DNA of 64,000 bases from Clostridium aciditolerans (GCF_016316925.1 NZ_JAEEGB010000010.1:79778-143777); one strand, 5' to 3'; counted from the first letter of the stretch, positions 8,110-17,875 are shown. The notes: a model not told the origin generated them from the sequence alone. Program-made: numbers and translations.

Positions 8110-9612
8110 TTATAGATTTATTCTTATAAATTCTTCATAAGTAGTCACTCCACTTTTTATAAGATCAACACAATGCTCTCTCATGGAAGCCATACCGCTA
8201 CTAATGTTTAAATTTCTAATATCCTCTACAGATTCTTTATATTTGATTTTGATGTTTTTCAATTTATTAACGTCCATTATTTCATATACTACAGTTCTTC
8301 CTTTATAACCTGTATAGTTACATTTCCAACATCCTTCACCTTTATATAACTTGTAGGGTAGCGAAAGATTTAAGTCTTTAATTTCATTATTTGAAACATT
8401 ATAAGACTTTTTACAGTAGGGGCATATTTTCCTAATTAGTCTCTGAGATATGACAGCTTTTAAAGCTTCCTCAATAAAATATGATTGTATTCCCATATCT
8501 TTAAGCCTTAATATGGATTCTGCTGCGTCATTAGTATGCAGTGTGCTTATAACTAAATGCCCTGTTACTGCTGCTCTAATAGCAATCTGCGCTGTTTCCT
8601 CATCTCTAATTTCACCAACCATTATTACATCTGGATCTTGTCTCAATATGCTTCTAAGACCTTCTGCAAATGTAAAACCTATTTTTGTATTCACATTAAC
8701 TTGATTAATATTTTCAAGGCTATATTCTACAGGATCTTCTATACTAGTTATGTTTTTTTCTATCTTATTTAAAGAATTTAACATAGAGTATAAAGTTGTA
8801 GTCTTTCCGCTACCTGTAGGACCTGTTACAAGTATAATTCCATATCTGCTTTTAATCATTGATTTTATTGCATCTACGTCCCTATTCATAAATCCTAACC
8901 TATCTAAAGACTTCATCTTATCAGATCTATATAGAATTCTTATAACAATTTTCTCTCCATATACGGTAGGAAGAGTTGAAACTCTTAAATCATAATCTTT
9001 ATCCTCATATAAGTATCTTATTTTTCCATCCTGTGGTACCCTCTTCTCTGATATATCCATTGAACCCATTATTTTAAGTCTGGTACATACAAGGAAATAT
9101 ATATTTTTAGGTATTGATGTAAAGTAGCTTATAATTCCATCTACTCTGAATCTTACTATAGTTTCTTCTTGAAAGGGCTCAAGGTGAATATCACTAGCAT
9201 TTTGATAAATAGCTCCATTCAATATAGAATTAACTATTTTAACTACAGGAGCATCCTGCAATTTTTCTTCATCATAGTTTTTTATACTTTCTTTTTTAAT
9301 GTTTAATTTGCTTTCCAGTTCAATAATTTTTATAGCATTCTCTAAACTGTACTTACAATAATATTTATTAATGGCACTTACTATTTTTAATTCACTGGAA
9401 TAAAAAAATTTTATATCTTTTCCACTTATAAACCTTAATTCTTCTTCTAATAAAATAGTTGGTGTTTTACTTGTTGCTATATAAATATAATCAGCGACTT
9501 CTTTGAAAGCTAATAAACAGTTATCATTTGCTATTTTTTCTGGTATCTTTTGTACAACTTTACTATTTATAGCTGTATTTTCTAAATCTACAGTCTCCAT
9601 AATCTTATTCAT
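8110..9612 (-). CDS. pilB: Type IV pilus assembly ATPase PilB (GspE family)
   Basis: This 500-residue hexameric secretion ATPase powers pilin polymerisation at the inner face of the membrane. Walker A is GPTGSGKT (264-271), the Asp box and Walker B are near 324-335 (QDPDVIMVGEIRDEE), and the His box is STLHTNDA (356-363). The four-cysteine zinc site characteristic of PilB/GspE is present: Cys397, Cys400, Cys428, Cys431. The N-terminal domain (about 1-110) is shorter and more divergent than a full MshEN domain. It is first in the pilus operon, with an SD (GAGGTGAGAAAGG) 7 nt before ATG. No retraction ATPase (PilT) gene is present in the window. Confidence 0.95.
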   Translation of the reverse strand: MNKIMETVDLENTAINSKVVQKIPEKIANDNCLLAFKEVADYIYIATSKTPTILLEEELRFISGKDIKFFYSSELKIVSAINKYYCKYSLENAIKIIELESKLNIKKESIKNYDEEKLQDAPVVKIVNSILNGAIYQNASDIHLEPFQEETIVRFRVDGIISYFTSIPKNIYFLVCTRLKIMGSMDISEKRVPQDGKIRYLYEDKDYDLRVSTLPTVYGEKIVIRILYRSDKMKSLDRLGFMNRDVDAIKSMIKSRYGIILVTGPTGSGKTTTLYSMLNSLNKIEKNITSIEDPVEYSLENINQVNVNTKIGFTFAEGLRSILRQDPDVIMVGEIRDEETAQIAIRAAVTGHLVISTLHTNDAAESILRLKDMGIQSYFIEEALKAVISQRLIRKICPYCKKSYNVSNNEIKDLNLSLPYKLYKGEGCWKCNYTGYKGRTVVYEIMDVNKLKNIKIKYKESVEDIRNLNISSGMASMREHCVDLIKSGVTTYEEFIRINL

Positions 9613-9715
9613 ATAAATACCTTTCTCACCTCAACTTTCTTACTCTCATATTAGAATTATGTCCACTGTTTTAATTCGTAAACAAATTTCCTGTATTTTA
9701 CCAAATAAAAATAAA

Positions 9716-9760
9716 AATCACATAAAATCTACTAAATATTTAAGTAGATTTTATGTGATT
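9716..9760 (-). terminator. Rho-independent terminator after the dapF/lipoprotein unit
   Basis: A perfect 18-bp stem (AATCACATAAAATCTACT, 9716-9733, with its complement at 9743-9760) is followed on the minus strand by a T-rich stretch (revcomp of 9702-9715). It separates the dapF-lipoprotein unit from the pilus operon, which should have its own promoter in 9613-9715. Confidence 0.82.
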
Positions 9761-9766
9761 AAAACG

Positions 9767-10843
9767 TTATCCTGAACTATACACATTATACTTTCCTTTA
9801 TGAGTTGATATAAGATTTATGGAGCCTTCTTCTCTATCATACATATATACGTCTAAAGAATTTTCTTGGTCTGGTTCATCCATTCCACAAAAGTATATGT
9901 TTCCTTGGATATCCATAGCTATTTCAGAATCCTCATCCAACTCCTTTGGAAAATCATAAGTAAGCCTCTGTATTTTTAAACCTTTAGATGAAAATTTATA
10001 TACTGCCATTTGTTTTTCATCGCCTTCACTGCCAATAAAAAAAGCCTCGCCCTTTTGGTAATTTGCAGCTGATCTAATTATACTAGTTACATTAGTAGCT
10101 ATACTTTTTGTTATGTTTTTTTCACTGTCAAAATAATATACAGCTTGTGAATTCCCCTGACTTGAAATAAATAATATATTATTCCCAATTGGAATAAAGT
10201 GTAGACAATATCCATTTGTATTGTCTAAATAAACTTCCTCTTTGTTGCTATCAAAATCATAAGAATAAATTTTATCTGAATCAGATTTTCCTTCCATGCT
10301 TCCATAGTAAATTATTTTATTGTCACTTATCCATCCATAAAGATTACCTGAGACTAACACCTTCGATTTCAAACTTATATACTTACTTTTTTTAATATCA
10401 TATATCTTCATTCCTTCAGCACTTTCCATTGAGTCTTCCTTAAAACTTCTGAAGGCAAGCTTATCTCCTGTTGGACTAAGTTTTGTGTCTAAAGCGGCAT
10501 AAAAGTCCTTTAGTTCTTTTTTTCTATTATCTTTTATTATTGTAATTTTATTATGATCAAAATTCTGCCCTTTAGATATATTTTCGGTATAAACATAAAT
10601 TTGATTTTTAGAGTTGTATGTTAATCCGAGCAAACTTTCTATTGCCCCAATCTTATACAAATCCTTATTTTCTATTTTATATACCTCTGAATTTTCTCCC
10701 TTATTTTCTAATGCGGTCACCTGAGAATAACGTGGTAGATTATTTACCTCTTCAGAAGTCTCTTTGTTTAAGCCACAAGCTGTAAAATTTAAGACAAAAG
10801 ATAAAATTATAATGATAGATAAAGTTTTGTAAAATGCTTTCAT
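9767..10843 (-). CDS. Putative lipoprotein with TolB/beta-propeller-like repeats
   Basis: This 358-residue protein has a signal peptide (MKAFYKTLSIIIILSFVLNF) and a lipobox-like TAC followed by Gly (Cys23), so it is probably lipidated and held outside the membrane. The mature part has repeated short beta segments with SPTGDKLAFRS, ISDNKIIYYGS, PIGNNILFISS and DIQGNIYFCG. These resemble blades of TolB/WD40-like propellers or DUF5050-type proteins. The ATG follows the dapF stop directly (10844/10843), so the two are cotranscribed. Its function is unknown; a binding or sensor role for the propeller is inference. Confidence 0.7.
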   Translation of the reverse strand: MKAFYKTLSIIIILSFVLNFTACGLNKETSEEVNNLPRYSQVTALENKGENSEVYKIENKDLYKIGAIESLLGLTYNSKNQIYVYTENISKGQNFDHNKITIIKDNRKKELKDFYAALDTKLSPTGDKLAFRSFKEDSMESAEGMKIYDIKKSKYISLKSKVLVSGNLYGWISDNKIIYYGSMEGKSDSDKIYSYDFDSNKEEVYLDNTNGYCLHFIPIGNNILFISSQGNSQAVYYFDSEKNITKSIATNVTSIIRSAANYQKGEAFFIGSEGDEKQMAVYKFSSKGLKIQRLTYDFPKELDEDSEIAMDIQGNIYFCGMDEPDQENSLDVYMYDREEGSINLISTHKGKYNVYSSG

Positions 10844-11665
10844 TTAAACTTCATATTCCCCTTTAAAAGAAACTACTGCAGGTCCTGTCATAAATACTCC
10901 ATTTTCTTTTATTTCTACAAATAGTTTTCCACCTGGTACTTCAACTTCTACATTTTTACCTGTAAAACCTAACCTATTGGAAGCTATTACAGAAGCGCAA
11001 CATCCAGTTCCACAGGCCAAAGTAGGTCCTGCACCTCTTTCCCAGGTTTTAACTCTAATTTTATTATCGTTTATAACTTCACAAAAATTAACATTAGTTC
11101 CTTCTGGAAAAATATCATGTTTTTCTATAACTTTTCCTTCTTCAACGTCATACTCATCAAGTTTTCCGAATAAAACTGTATGGGGTACACCCATAAACAT
11201 AGTTGTTATATTATATTCCTTGCCATTAACTTTTATTTGTTCATTTACAATTTCTTTATCAAGCTTAGAAGGTATTTGCTCTGGATCAAAGGTCGGGGTT
11301 CCCATATTAATTGTGACCTCTTTAGCTTCATTATCCTTTACATGGATAAAAGCCTCCTTTATTCCATCTCCAGTCTCTATTTTTATGCAATCTCCTTTTG
11401 CAATTCCTTCATCCCAAACGTATTTTGCAAAGCACCTTATGCCATTACCACACATGGAAGCATAAGAACCATCTGAGTTCATAATAATCATTTGCGTTTG
11501 TGCGATGTCGCTATTTCTGACTATTAATATCCCATCTCCGCCGATTCCAAAATTTCTGTTACAAAGTTCTCTTGCAAGTTCCCCTTCTTTTCCTAAAAAC
11601 ATACCATTTCTATCATCAACTACTATAAAGTCATTTCCATTACCATGCATTTTCGTAAATTTCAT
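10844..11665 (-). CDS. dapF: Diaminopimelate epimerase
   Basis: This 273-residue cofactor-independent epimerase converts LL- to meso-diaminopimelate, the lysine precursor and peptidoglycan cross-linker. Both catalytic cysteines are visible: Cys72 in SYASMCGNGIRC and Cys218 in TLACGTGCC. The start MKFTKMHGNGNDFIV is the canonical one. The gene is divergent from rqcH and probably uses a promoter in 11680-11760, where a TTGATA-17-TAAACT arrangement can be read on the minus strand. It is followed immediately by the lipoprotein gene. Confidence 0.97.
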   Translation of the reverse strand: MKFTKMHGNGNDFIVVDDRNGMFLGKEGELARELCNRNFGIGGDGILIVRNSDIAQTQMIIMNSDGSYASMCGNGIRCFAKYVWDEGIAKGDCIKIETGDGIKEAFIHVKDNEAKEVTINMGTPTFDPEQIPSKLDKEIVNEQIKVNGKEYNITTMFMGVPHTVLFGKLDEYDVEEGKVIEKHDIFPEGTNVNFCEVINDNKIRVKTWERGAGPTLACGTGCCASVIASNRLGFTGKNVEVEVPGGKLFVEIKENGVFMTGPAVVSFKGEYEV

Positions 11666-11808
11666 CTATTATTCGCCGCCTTTCTCAAAAATGTTCTTAT
11701 TAAATAAAACTTCAAATTTAGTTTACTACTACACTAAAATTTTATCAATAGATTATACTACTCAACAAGTTAAATTACCAAAAATATTACTTAATATAGA
11801 TATTTTTA

Positions 11809-11817
11809 TGTTATAAT
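11809..11817 (+). promoter_or_regulatory. Extended -10 promoter element for rqcH
   Basis: The plus strand reads TGTTATAAT (TG-N-TATAAT), a perfect extended -10, about 55 nt before the rqcH start. The -35 region is poorly matched, as expected for extended -10 promoters. Confidence 0.6.
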
Positions 11818-11873
11818 ATGCCCATAATATTCTTTGATAAGATATTCATATAGATATAGAAAGGATGATATCT

Positions 11874-13607
11874 GTGGCATTAGACGGAATTTTTATACAT
11901 AGTGTAATAGAAGAACTTAAGCATACCATATTAAATGGTAGAATCGATAAGGTAAGTCAACCAGAAAAAGATGAAATAGTTTTATCAATAAAAAATGAAC
12001 GAAAAACTTATAAGCTTTTGATTAGCTCCAGTTCTGTTTATCCTAAAATACATTTTACAAAAATAAGTAAAGTAAATCCAATGCAACCGCCTATGTTTTG
12101 TATGGTTTTAAGAAAACACCTAAATACTGCTAAGTTAATAAAGATACATCAGCTTGATACTGACAGAGTTGTTTTGTTAGATTTTGAAACTACTGATGAA
12201 TTAGGATTTAATAGCATTTACACCCTTGTAGTAGAAATCATGGGAAGGCATAGTAATATTACTTTGATTAGACAAAGAGACAACATGATTATGGATAGTA
12301 TAAAACATATTACTCCAGAAATAAATTCCATAAGATCCGTTTATCCTGGAATTAAATATATTTTTCCTCCAACTTCAACTAAGTTAAATCCTTTTGACTA
12401 TAGTTTAGAAGACTTCAAGTTATATATTATTGAAAATAATATTAAATATGATAAGAATTTTTTCTCCAAAGTATTCACAGGAGTAAGTTCCCAATTTTCA
12501 AAAGAACTTACTTATCAAATTAATAATTCAGGAAAAGAACTTACTGAAAGCAACTTAGAATATATATATAATTATTCTGTTAAAAAATTTGAAAATATAA
12601 AAAATGGTGAGTTTTGCTTCTCTGAATACTCACTAAATGGGGCAGTTAAAGACTTTTACTGCCAAAAGCTTACTCACCTATGTGAGTATGATGAAAGGAT
12701 TTTTAATTCACCATCAGATTTAATTGAAGAATTTTATTTTGAAAAGGATAAAGCTGATAGATTAAATAATAAAAGTTCTGATCTTCAGAAACTTGTAAAT
12801 ACAAACCTGGACAGATGTAGTAAAAAAATACAGATACTGAAAAATAGCTTAGAAGAATGTGATCGTAAGGATACTTATAAGATTTATGGTGAACTTTTAA
12901 CAGCAAATATATACAGTTTGAAAAAAGGGGATATATCTGCTCAATTACAAAATTACTATAGTGAAGACTTAGAGTATATTGAAATTAAGCTTGATCCTAA
13001 TAAAACTCCATCTGAAAACATTCAATACTACTTTAAAAAATATGGCAAACTAAAAAAGACCGAAGAGGCAGCCAAGACTCAACTAGAGGTAACAGAACAA
13101 GAAATGGAATATCTAAGCTCCGTACTGACAAATATAAATAATGCAGAGGATTATGAAAGCATTGAAGAAATTAAGCGAGAACTAATGGAAACTGGTTATA
13201 TAAAATTCAAAAAAGTAAACAACAAAAAAGTTAAAACAACTAAACCTATGAAATTTATATCTAGCGATGGTATTGAAATATATGTTGGTAAAAATAATTT
13301 TCAAAATGATTATTTAACCTTAAAATTTGCAGATAAAAGAGACATATGGATGCATACCAAAAATATACCTGGCTCTCATATTATAATAAAGAACTTTGGA
13401 ACTGTTCCTGATAAAACCTTAGAAGAGGCTGCTATGCTAGCTGCTTTTTATAGCAAAGCAAAAGAATCCGCAAAAGTAGCTGTAGATTATACTGAAGTGA
13501 AAAATGTTCATAAACCTAATGGTTCAAAACCTGGAATGGTTATATATTATACCAATAAAACAATATATATAGACCCTAAAAAACCCGAGATAGAACAAGT
13601 AAATTAA
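11874..13607 (+). CDS. rqcH: RqcH / NFACT family ribosome quality-control factor
   Basis: This 577-residue Rqc2/NFACT homologue (also called FbpA-like fibronectin-binding protein) binds stalled 50S subunits and recruits tRNA-Ala to build C-terminal alanine tails. The NFACT-N domain begins ALDGIFIHSVIEELKH, a long coiled coil spans about 290-440, and the C-terminal NFACT-R domain contains KFADKRDIWMHTKNIPGSH. The start chosen is GTG at 11874, 8 nt after AAAGGA; an ATG three codons upstream touches the SD and would be poorly placed. The gene is divergent from dapF and convergent with the RNA methyltransferase gene. Confidence 0.93.
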   Translation: MALDGIFIHSVIEELKHTILNGRIDKVSQPEKDEIVLSIKNERKTYKLLISSSSVYPKIHFTKISKVNPMQPPMFCMVLRKHLNTAKLIKIHQLDTDRVVLLDFETTDELGFNSIYTLVVEIMGRHSNITLIRQRDNMIMDSIKHITPEINSIRSVYPGIKYIFPPTSTKLNPFDYSLEDFKLYIIENNIKYDKNFFSKVFTGVSSQFSKELTYQINNSGKELTESNLEYIYNYSVKKFENIKNGEFCFSEYSLNGAVKDFYCQKLTHLCEYDERIFNSPSDLIEEFYFEKDKADRLNNKSSDLQKLVNTNLDRCSKKIQILKNSLEECDRKDTYKIYGELLTANIYSLKKGDISAQLQNYYSEDLEYIEIKLDPNKTPSENIQYYFKKYGKLKKTEEAAKTQLEVTEQEMEYLSSVLTNINNAEDYESIEEIKRELMETGYIKFKKVNNKKVKTTKPMKFISSDGIEIYVGKNNFQNDYLTLKFADKRDIWMHTKNIPGSHIIIKNFGTVPDKTLEEAAMLAAFYSKAKESAKVAVDYTEVKNVHKPNGSKPGMVIYYTNKTIYIDPKKPEIEQVN

Positions 13608-13649
13608 AACTACAGGGTTATAAGCCCTAAACTTATAACCCTGTAGTTT
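13607..13649. terminator. Bidirectional terminator between convergent genes
   Basis: An 18-bp perfect inverted repeat (AAACTACAGGGTTATAAG at 13607-13624 with 13632-13649) fills the gap between rqcH and the methyltransferase gene. T-rich sequence follows on the plus strand (TTTCTATT) and on the minus strand (GTTTTAATTT), so it can serve both. Confidence 0.82.
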
Positions 13650-14789
13650 CTATTCATAATACTTCTTTTCAGGCTTTGGTCCAAAATATTGATAATAGTA
13701 ACATTTAAGTCTACCATTATAGAGCTTTCTGTTTTTATCTGCATCTTTTCCAAAATGTCTTTGAAATTCTGGATGTGCTGTTATAACAAAATAGGACCAA
13801 TCTTTAAGGTTTTGGAATACTTCTCCCATATCTTTATATAGTTTTTCAACCTCTTTAATTTCTCCTAATCTTTCTCCATATGGAGGATTAGTGATTATAA
13901 ATCCATACCTTTTTTTAGAGCTAAAATTTTGCATAGGTATTTTTTGAAAGTTTATGTAGTTCTCTACCCCTGCCTTTTTTGCATTTTCCATAGCAGTTCT
14001 AATTACTCTACCGTCCATATCAGAAGCTAGTATTTTAAATTCTTTATTATTTATTGCATTTGTTGCATATTTTCTACTTTCATCCCATATGCTTTTAGGT
14101 ATTATATCCCATTGTTCTGATATAAAACTTCTATTTAATCCTGGAGCAATATTTTTGCCTATAAGTGCAGCCTCAATGGCTATAGTTCCCGATCCACACA
14201 TTGGATCTGCCAGTATCCTTGATGGCTCCCATTTACTTAAAAGTACTAGTGCCGCTCCTAAAGTTTCTTTTATAGGTGCTCCTCCTGCGTTTTCTCTGTA
14301 TCCTCTTTTATGAAGTCCTGCACCAGAAGTATCTAAAGTTATAGTAGCTAAATCTTTTAATATTCCTATTTCTATTTTATATTCTGGGCCATCTTCGCTA
14401 AACCAATCTGTTTTATACTTTCTTTTCATCGCTTCAACTACCGCTTTTTTTACAATGGACTGGCAGTCAGGAACACTAAATAAAGTAGATTTAACAGATT
14501 TACCCGAAACATGCATAAATGCATTTACTGGCATTATACTTCCCCAATCAACTGCGAGAGTGCCTTGGAATAAGTCCTCAAAAGTTTCTGCTTTAAACTC
14601 TGCCATTTTTATTAAAATTCTATCTGATGTTCTAAGCCACATATTGCATGTTACTATATCTCTCTCATCACCTTCAAAAGTTACCTTACCGTTTTCTATT
14701 TTTAAATCGTCATACCCCAATTCTTTTAATTCACTTGCCACTACTGATTCCAATCCAAAAGTTGATGTTGCAATTAATGTATAGTTCAT
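13650..14789 (-). CDS. THUMP-domain class I SAM-dependent RNA methyltransferase (RlmL/YpsC-like)
   Basis: This 379-residue protein has an N-terminal ferredoxin-like/THUMP region (about 1-155) and a C-terminal Rossmann methyltransferase. The SAM-binding motif is ADPMCGSGTIAIEAAL (194-209) and the catalytic N6/N2-type motif is TNPPYGERLG (300-309). This is the UPF0020 family, which includes the N-terminal half of E. coli RlmL (23S rRNA m2G2445). The exact nucleotide target in clostridia cannot be told from sequence. It is monocistronic by appearance, ending in the shared terminator at 13607-13649. Confidence 0.9.
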   Translation of the reverse strand: MNYTLIATSTFGLESVVASELKELGYDDLKIENGKVTFEGDERDIVTCNMWLRTSDRILIKMAEFKAETFEDLFQGTLAVDWGSIMPVNAFMHVSGKSVKSTLFSVPDCQSIVKKAVVEAMKRKYKTDWFSEDGPEYKIEIGILKDLATITLDTSGAGLHKRGYRENAGGAPIKETLGAALVLLSKWEPSRILADPMCGSGTIAIEAALIGKNIAPGLNRSFISEQWDIIPKSIWDESRKYATNAINNKEFKILASDMDGRVIRTAMENAKKAGVENYINFQKIPMQNFSSKKRYGFIITNPPYGERLGEIKEVEKLYKDMGEVFQNLKDWSYFVITAHPEFQRHFGKDADKNRKLYNGRLKCYYYQYFGPKPEKKYYE

Positions 14790-14873
14790 TTACTTCTCTC
14801 CCTTTTCTCTAATCATAAGCCTATTATATACTATCATTACCACATTCTTAAGACAATATGAAAATTAACCATC

Positions 14874-15719
14874 TTATTGTAATGCTAAATCTATTCCATC
14901 TGCTAAAGCTTTAGCTAGTTTATTTTGATATTCAGTGCTACTAAGTAATTTATCTTCCTCAGCATTTGAGAGAAAACCCATCTCCACTAATACTACAGGA
15001 ACCTTTGACCAGTTAAATCCTGTCATGTCCTTCCGTTCACTTAAACCTCTATTCTGCATACCTACATCTTTAACTAATCTATCCAATATTATCTTTCCAT
15101 ACTTAGAGCTTTTATCATATATTAATTTTGTATTCTCATTAATTGGTGCTGGAATAAGCATTGAAGCTCCATTTACACTTGAGTTATCACTAGAGTCTGC
15201 ATGTATTCTAATTGCTAAATCAGCATTTTCTTTATTTGCAATCTCTGCTCTTTCGACGTTTCCCAAGCTTTTAGAATTCTCTGCTTTTGTCATTTTAACA
15301 ATATATCCTCTTTCTTCAAGAATAGTCCTGAGCTTTAATGCAACCTGCATATTAACAAGATATTCTGGCGTTTTACTAAGAACGCCTTCTGCTCCTCCTC
15401 CATCTTTTATTTTCATCGACCTTGAATTAGGTTCAATAGGTTCTTTATCTAAATTAGATTTATTAGCATGTCCAGGATCTATGACAATGATCTTCCTCTT
15501 TATTTCCCCTGTAGAAACTTTTTTATCTATCTTCAATTTATCATCTTTCTTTTCAGATTTCTCTACACTTTTACTATGGACGAAAATGTTATTCACCTTC
15601 CAGGGTATAGCTTGTTCACTTGTTATTTTTAAATAAGATTCCTGCAATGCTTTTGATACGAATACTACAATTAAAAGAACTAGAATTAAACTTACGACAA
15701 TGTTTTTAGATTTTCTCAT
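14874..15719 (-). CDS. N-acetylmuramoyl-L-alanine amidase (amidase_3 family)
   Basis: This 281-residue protein has an N-terminal membrane anchor or uncleaved signal (residues 6-24), a Lys/Ser-rich linker, and an amidase_3 zinc domain from about 75. The zinc and catalytic residues are visible: His84 (IDPGHAN), Glu111 (GGAEGV), His173 (IRIHADS) and Glu246 (VEMGFLSN). It should cut the amide between muramic acid and the stem peptide in the wall. An insert after the first histidine (NSRSMKIKDGGGAEG) occurs in clostridial sporulation or autolysin amidases. Whether it is a CwlD-type cortex enzyme cannot be decided here. Confidence 0.9.
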   Translation of the reverse strand: MRKSKNIVVSLILVLLIVVFVSKALQESYLKITSEQAIPWKVNNIFVHSKSVEKSEKKDDKLKIDKKVSTGEIKRKIIVIDPGHANKSNLDKEPIEPNSRSMKIKDGGGAEGVLSKTPEYLVNMQVALKLRTILEERGYIVKMTKAENSKSLGNVERAEIANKENADLAIRIHADSSDNSSVNGASMLIPAPINENTKLIYDKSSKYGKIILDRLVKDVGMQNRGLSERKDMTGFNWSKVPVVLVEMGFLSNAEEDKLLSSTEYQNKLAKALADGIDLALQ

Positions 15720-15766
15720 GAATGTCGATACCTCTTTTTATTAAAATTGTCACCCAGTGGCATTAT

Positions 15767-15805
15767 AAAATCCCTAAAACTATTATACCAAGTTTTAGGG
15801 ATTTT
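15767..15805 (-). terminator. Terminator after uraA
   Basis: A perfect 15-bp inverted repeat (AAAATCCCTAAAACT, 15767-15781, with 15791-15805). On the minus strand it ends in GGGATTTTATAAT, closing the pyrR-uraA unit. The plus-strand side has a longer T run (to 15808) and would also terminate. Confidence 0.78.
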
Positions 15806-15853
15806 TTTAACATCAATTTGTATTCATTGTTTTCTCTTATCTTTTAATATATA

Positions 15854-17188
15854 CTACACCGCTTCTATTATCTGCTTTTTTGTTTCTGAAGTTTCTTCTA
15901 CAACAAAATCTTCCTCTGTTGCACTCTTATCTGGAAGTATTAGATTTAAAACTATTCCTACTATAGTTGCAAGAGCAACACCTGCAATCTCTACCTCTGC
16001 ACCATTAAAGTTAAACTTAACTGCTGCTCCTCCAATTCCTATAACTATTATAACTGAGGATAGTATTAAATTTTTCTTCTTGCTAAAATCTATTTTGTCT
16101 TCTACGAATATTCTAAATCCTGATGAAGCTATTATACCAAATAGAAGTATACTTACTCCACCCATTACCGGCATTGGCATATTTTCGATTATAGCTGCTA
16201 CTGGGCCAATAAAGGAAAGCATTATTGCAATTACTCCTGCTCCGCCTATTACCCATACACTATATACTTTTGTTATTGCCATAACACCTATGTTTTCTCC
16301 GTAAGTTGTATTGGGTGGTCCTCCAACTAAACCAGCAAACATCGTAGCTACTCCATCACCAAGTATAGATCTATGAAGGCCTGGCTCTTTTGTAAAATCT
16401 CTTCCTACTACATTGTTTGTAACATATACATGTCCTATATGTTCAGCAAGTGTTACAAAAGACACTGGCGCCATTAACATCATTGCATTCAAGTTAAATT
16501 TTGGTGTAACAAATGGTGGAAGTCTAAATAGTTTTGCATTTGCTATTGCTTCAATTGCTTGGTGAGGAATTACTCCAAGAACTAATGCTGCTATATATCC
16601 TGCTATCATTGCAACAAGTATTGGTATAACTGCCAAGAATCCCCTGAAGTACATGCTTCCAAGCACTCCTATGCCTAATGTTATCATAGAAACTGTAATC
16701 CATGCCCATCTTGGTACATTTTGCATCGTTGGAGTCGTAAAGCTTGAATTTAATCCTGCCCAATTTATAGCTACAGCTGCAAGTCCAAGTCCTATAACTA
16801 TAACTATAGACCCTACTACTACTGGTGGCAATGCCTTATTCAACCATCTTACTCCACAGAATCTTATTATTACAGCTACTGTAATATATACAAGACCTGC
16901 TGCCATAACTCCTGAAAGCATAGCTTCTGGACCATAATTTTTAGAAGCCACCATCATAGGTCCTATAAATGCAAAGGATGAACCAATATATGCTGGTAAC
17001 TTCGCCTTAGTACAAACTATATAAAGCAATGTTCCTATACCACTACAAAACAATGCAATAGATGGACTCATTCCTGTTAATATAGGTACTAGTATTGTGG
17101 CACCCACCATTGCAAAAAGATGTTGAAAGCTCAATGGTATAGTAGTAAAAATCGGTAGTTTTTCTTCTACGTCTACATAATTTTTCAT
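15854..17188 (-). CDS. uraA: Uracil permease (NCS2 / UraA family)
   Basis: This 444-residue integral membrane uracil:H+ symporter has about 14 hydrophobic segments. Family motifs are seen at the start (LPIFTTIPLSFQHLFAMVGA), with LAEHIGH (the transport-site glutamate) and GGPPNTTYGENIGVMA in the second half. It sits downstream of pyrR on the same strand, as in other Firmicute pyrimidine operons. A PyrR-type RNA motif overlaps the region just 5' of its SD (GGGAGG), so uptake is probably repressed when UMP is abundant. Confidence 0.95.
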   Translation of the reverse strand: MKNYVDVEEKLPIFTTIPLSFQHLFAMVGATILVPILTGMSPSIALFCSGIGTLLYIVCTKAKLPAYIGSSFAFIGPMMVASKNYGPEAMLSGVMAAGLVYITVAVIIRFCGVRWLNKALPPVVVGSIVIVIGLGLAAVAINWAGLNSSFTTPTMQNVPRWAWITVSMITLGIGVLGSMYFRGFLAVIPILVAMIAGYIAALVLGVIPHQAIEAIANAKLFRLPPFVTPKFNLNAMMLMAPVSFVTLAEHIGHVYVTNNVVGRDFTKEPGLHRSILGDGVATMFAGLVGGPPNTTYGENIGVMAITKVYSVWVIGGAGVIAIMLSFIGPVAAIIENMPMPVMGGVSILLFGIIASSGFRIFVEDKIDFSKKKNLILSSVIIVIGIGGAAVKFNFNGAEVEIAGVALATIVGIVLNLILPDKSATEEDFVVEETSETKKQIIEAV

Positions 17189-17208
17189 TTTTATTTCCTC
17201 CCTTTTTT

Positions 17209-17222
17209 AGCCTCACAGGACT
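17209..17222 (-). promoter_or_regulatory. PyrR RNA-binding site just upstream of the uraA SD
   Basis: The minus strand reads AGTCCTGTGAGGCT, a 14/14 match to the PyrR-binding consensus ARUCCNGNGAGGYU. TAG/CTA and CC/GG can pair to form the characteristic stem. The site ends six A residues before the uraA SD (GGGAGG). Such placement suits translational repression; no terminator lies between it and the gene. Confidence 0.8.
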
Positions 17223-17313
17223 ATTTTAAAAGTAGTAGCTATATTTCATAATTCAGTAGCTAATATATATTTGCCATGCTTAGATTATTTCAAATCACTA
17301 CATAACTCCAAGC

Positions 17314-17847
17314 CTATATATCATATATTTTTACTGAATCATTTCCGTCGATTTCAGCAACTTCAACAGATACCATTTCATTCTTGGATGTAGGTATATT
17401 TTTCCCTACATAATCTGCTCTTATAGGAAGTTCTCTATGACCTCTATCAACAAGTACTGCTAATTGAACCATTTTAGGTCTTCCTGCATGCATAACTGCA
17501 TCGATAGCAGCTCTCACTGTTCTTCCTGTATAAATTACATCATCTACTAATACTACTTTTTTATCTCTTACATCTATTAGTTCTACTTCGTTTACTATCG
17601 GCTGGTCATGTAATTTACTTAAATCATCTCTATAAAGAGTAATGTCTACACTTTCTACTTCAATTTTTATACCTTCAATTTGCTCAATAATTTGTGCTAT
17701 TCTTTGTGCTATTGGATATCCCCTTCTTTTTATCCCTACAAGAATTACATCTTCTACACCTTTATTTTTTTCAATTATTTCATGAGATACCCTAGTTAAA
17801 GTTCTTTTTACTCCTTTTTCATCTAGGATTACCGCTTTTGGCTCCAT
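17314..17847 (-). CDS. pyrR: Bifunctional pyr operon regulator / uracil phosphoribosyltransferase
   Basis: This 177-residue PRTase-fold protein binds pyr mRNA when charged with UMP and also has uracil phosphoribosyltransferase activity. The PRPP loop is [13 protein letters not shown] (98-110). The RNA-contacting region [14 protein letters not shown] and the segment [21 protein letters not shown] are intact. ATG follows a GGGGAGG SD. Its leader (17876-18026) contains a PyrR site and an intrinsic terminator, giving autoregulation; uraA follows 125 nt downstream. Confidence 0.97.
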   Translation of the reverse strand: MEPKAVILDEKGVKRTLTRVSHEIIEKNKGVEDVILVGIKRRGYPIAQRIAQIIEQIEGIKIEVESVDITLYRDDLSKLHDQPIVNEVELIDVRDKKVVLVDDVIYTGRTVRAAIDAVMHAGRPKMVQLAVLVDRGHRELPIRADYVGKNIPTSKNEMVSVEVAEIDGNDSVKIYDI

Positions 17848-17875
17848 TTTCTGTACCTCCCCAGGTTTTATAATT

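Noticed and set aside
10977-11816. Plus-strand open frames opposite dapF
   Set aside because: They are antisense to a clear enzyme gene, lack SDs and have no coherent protein features.
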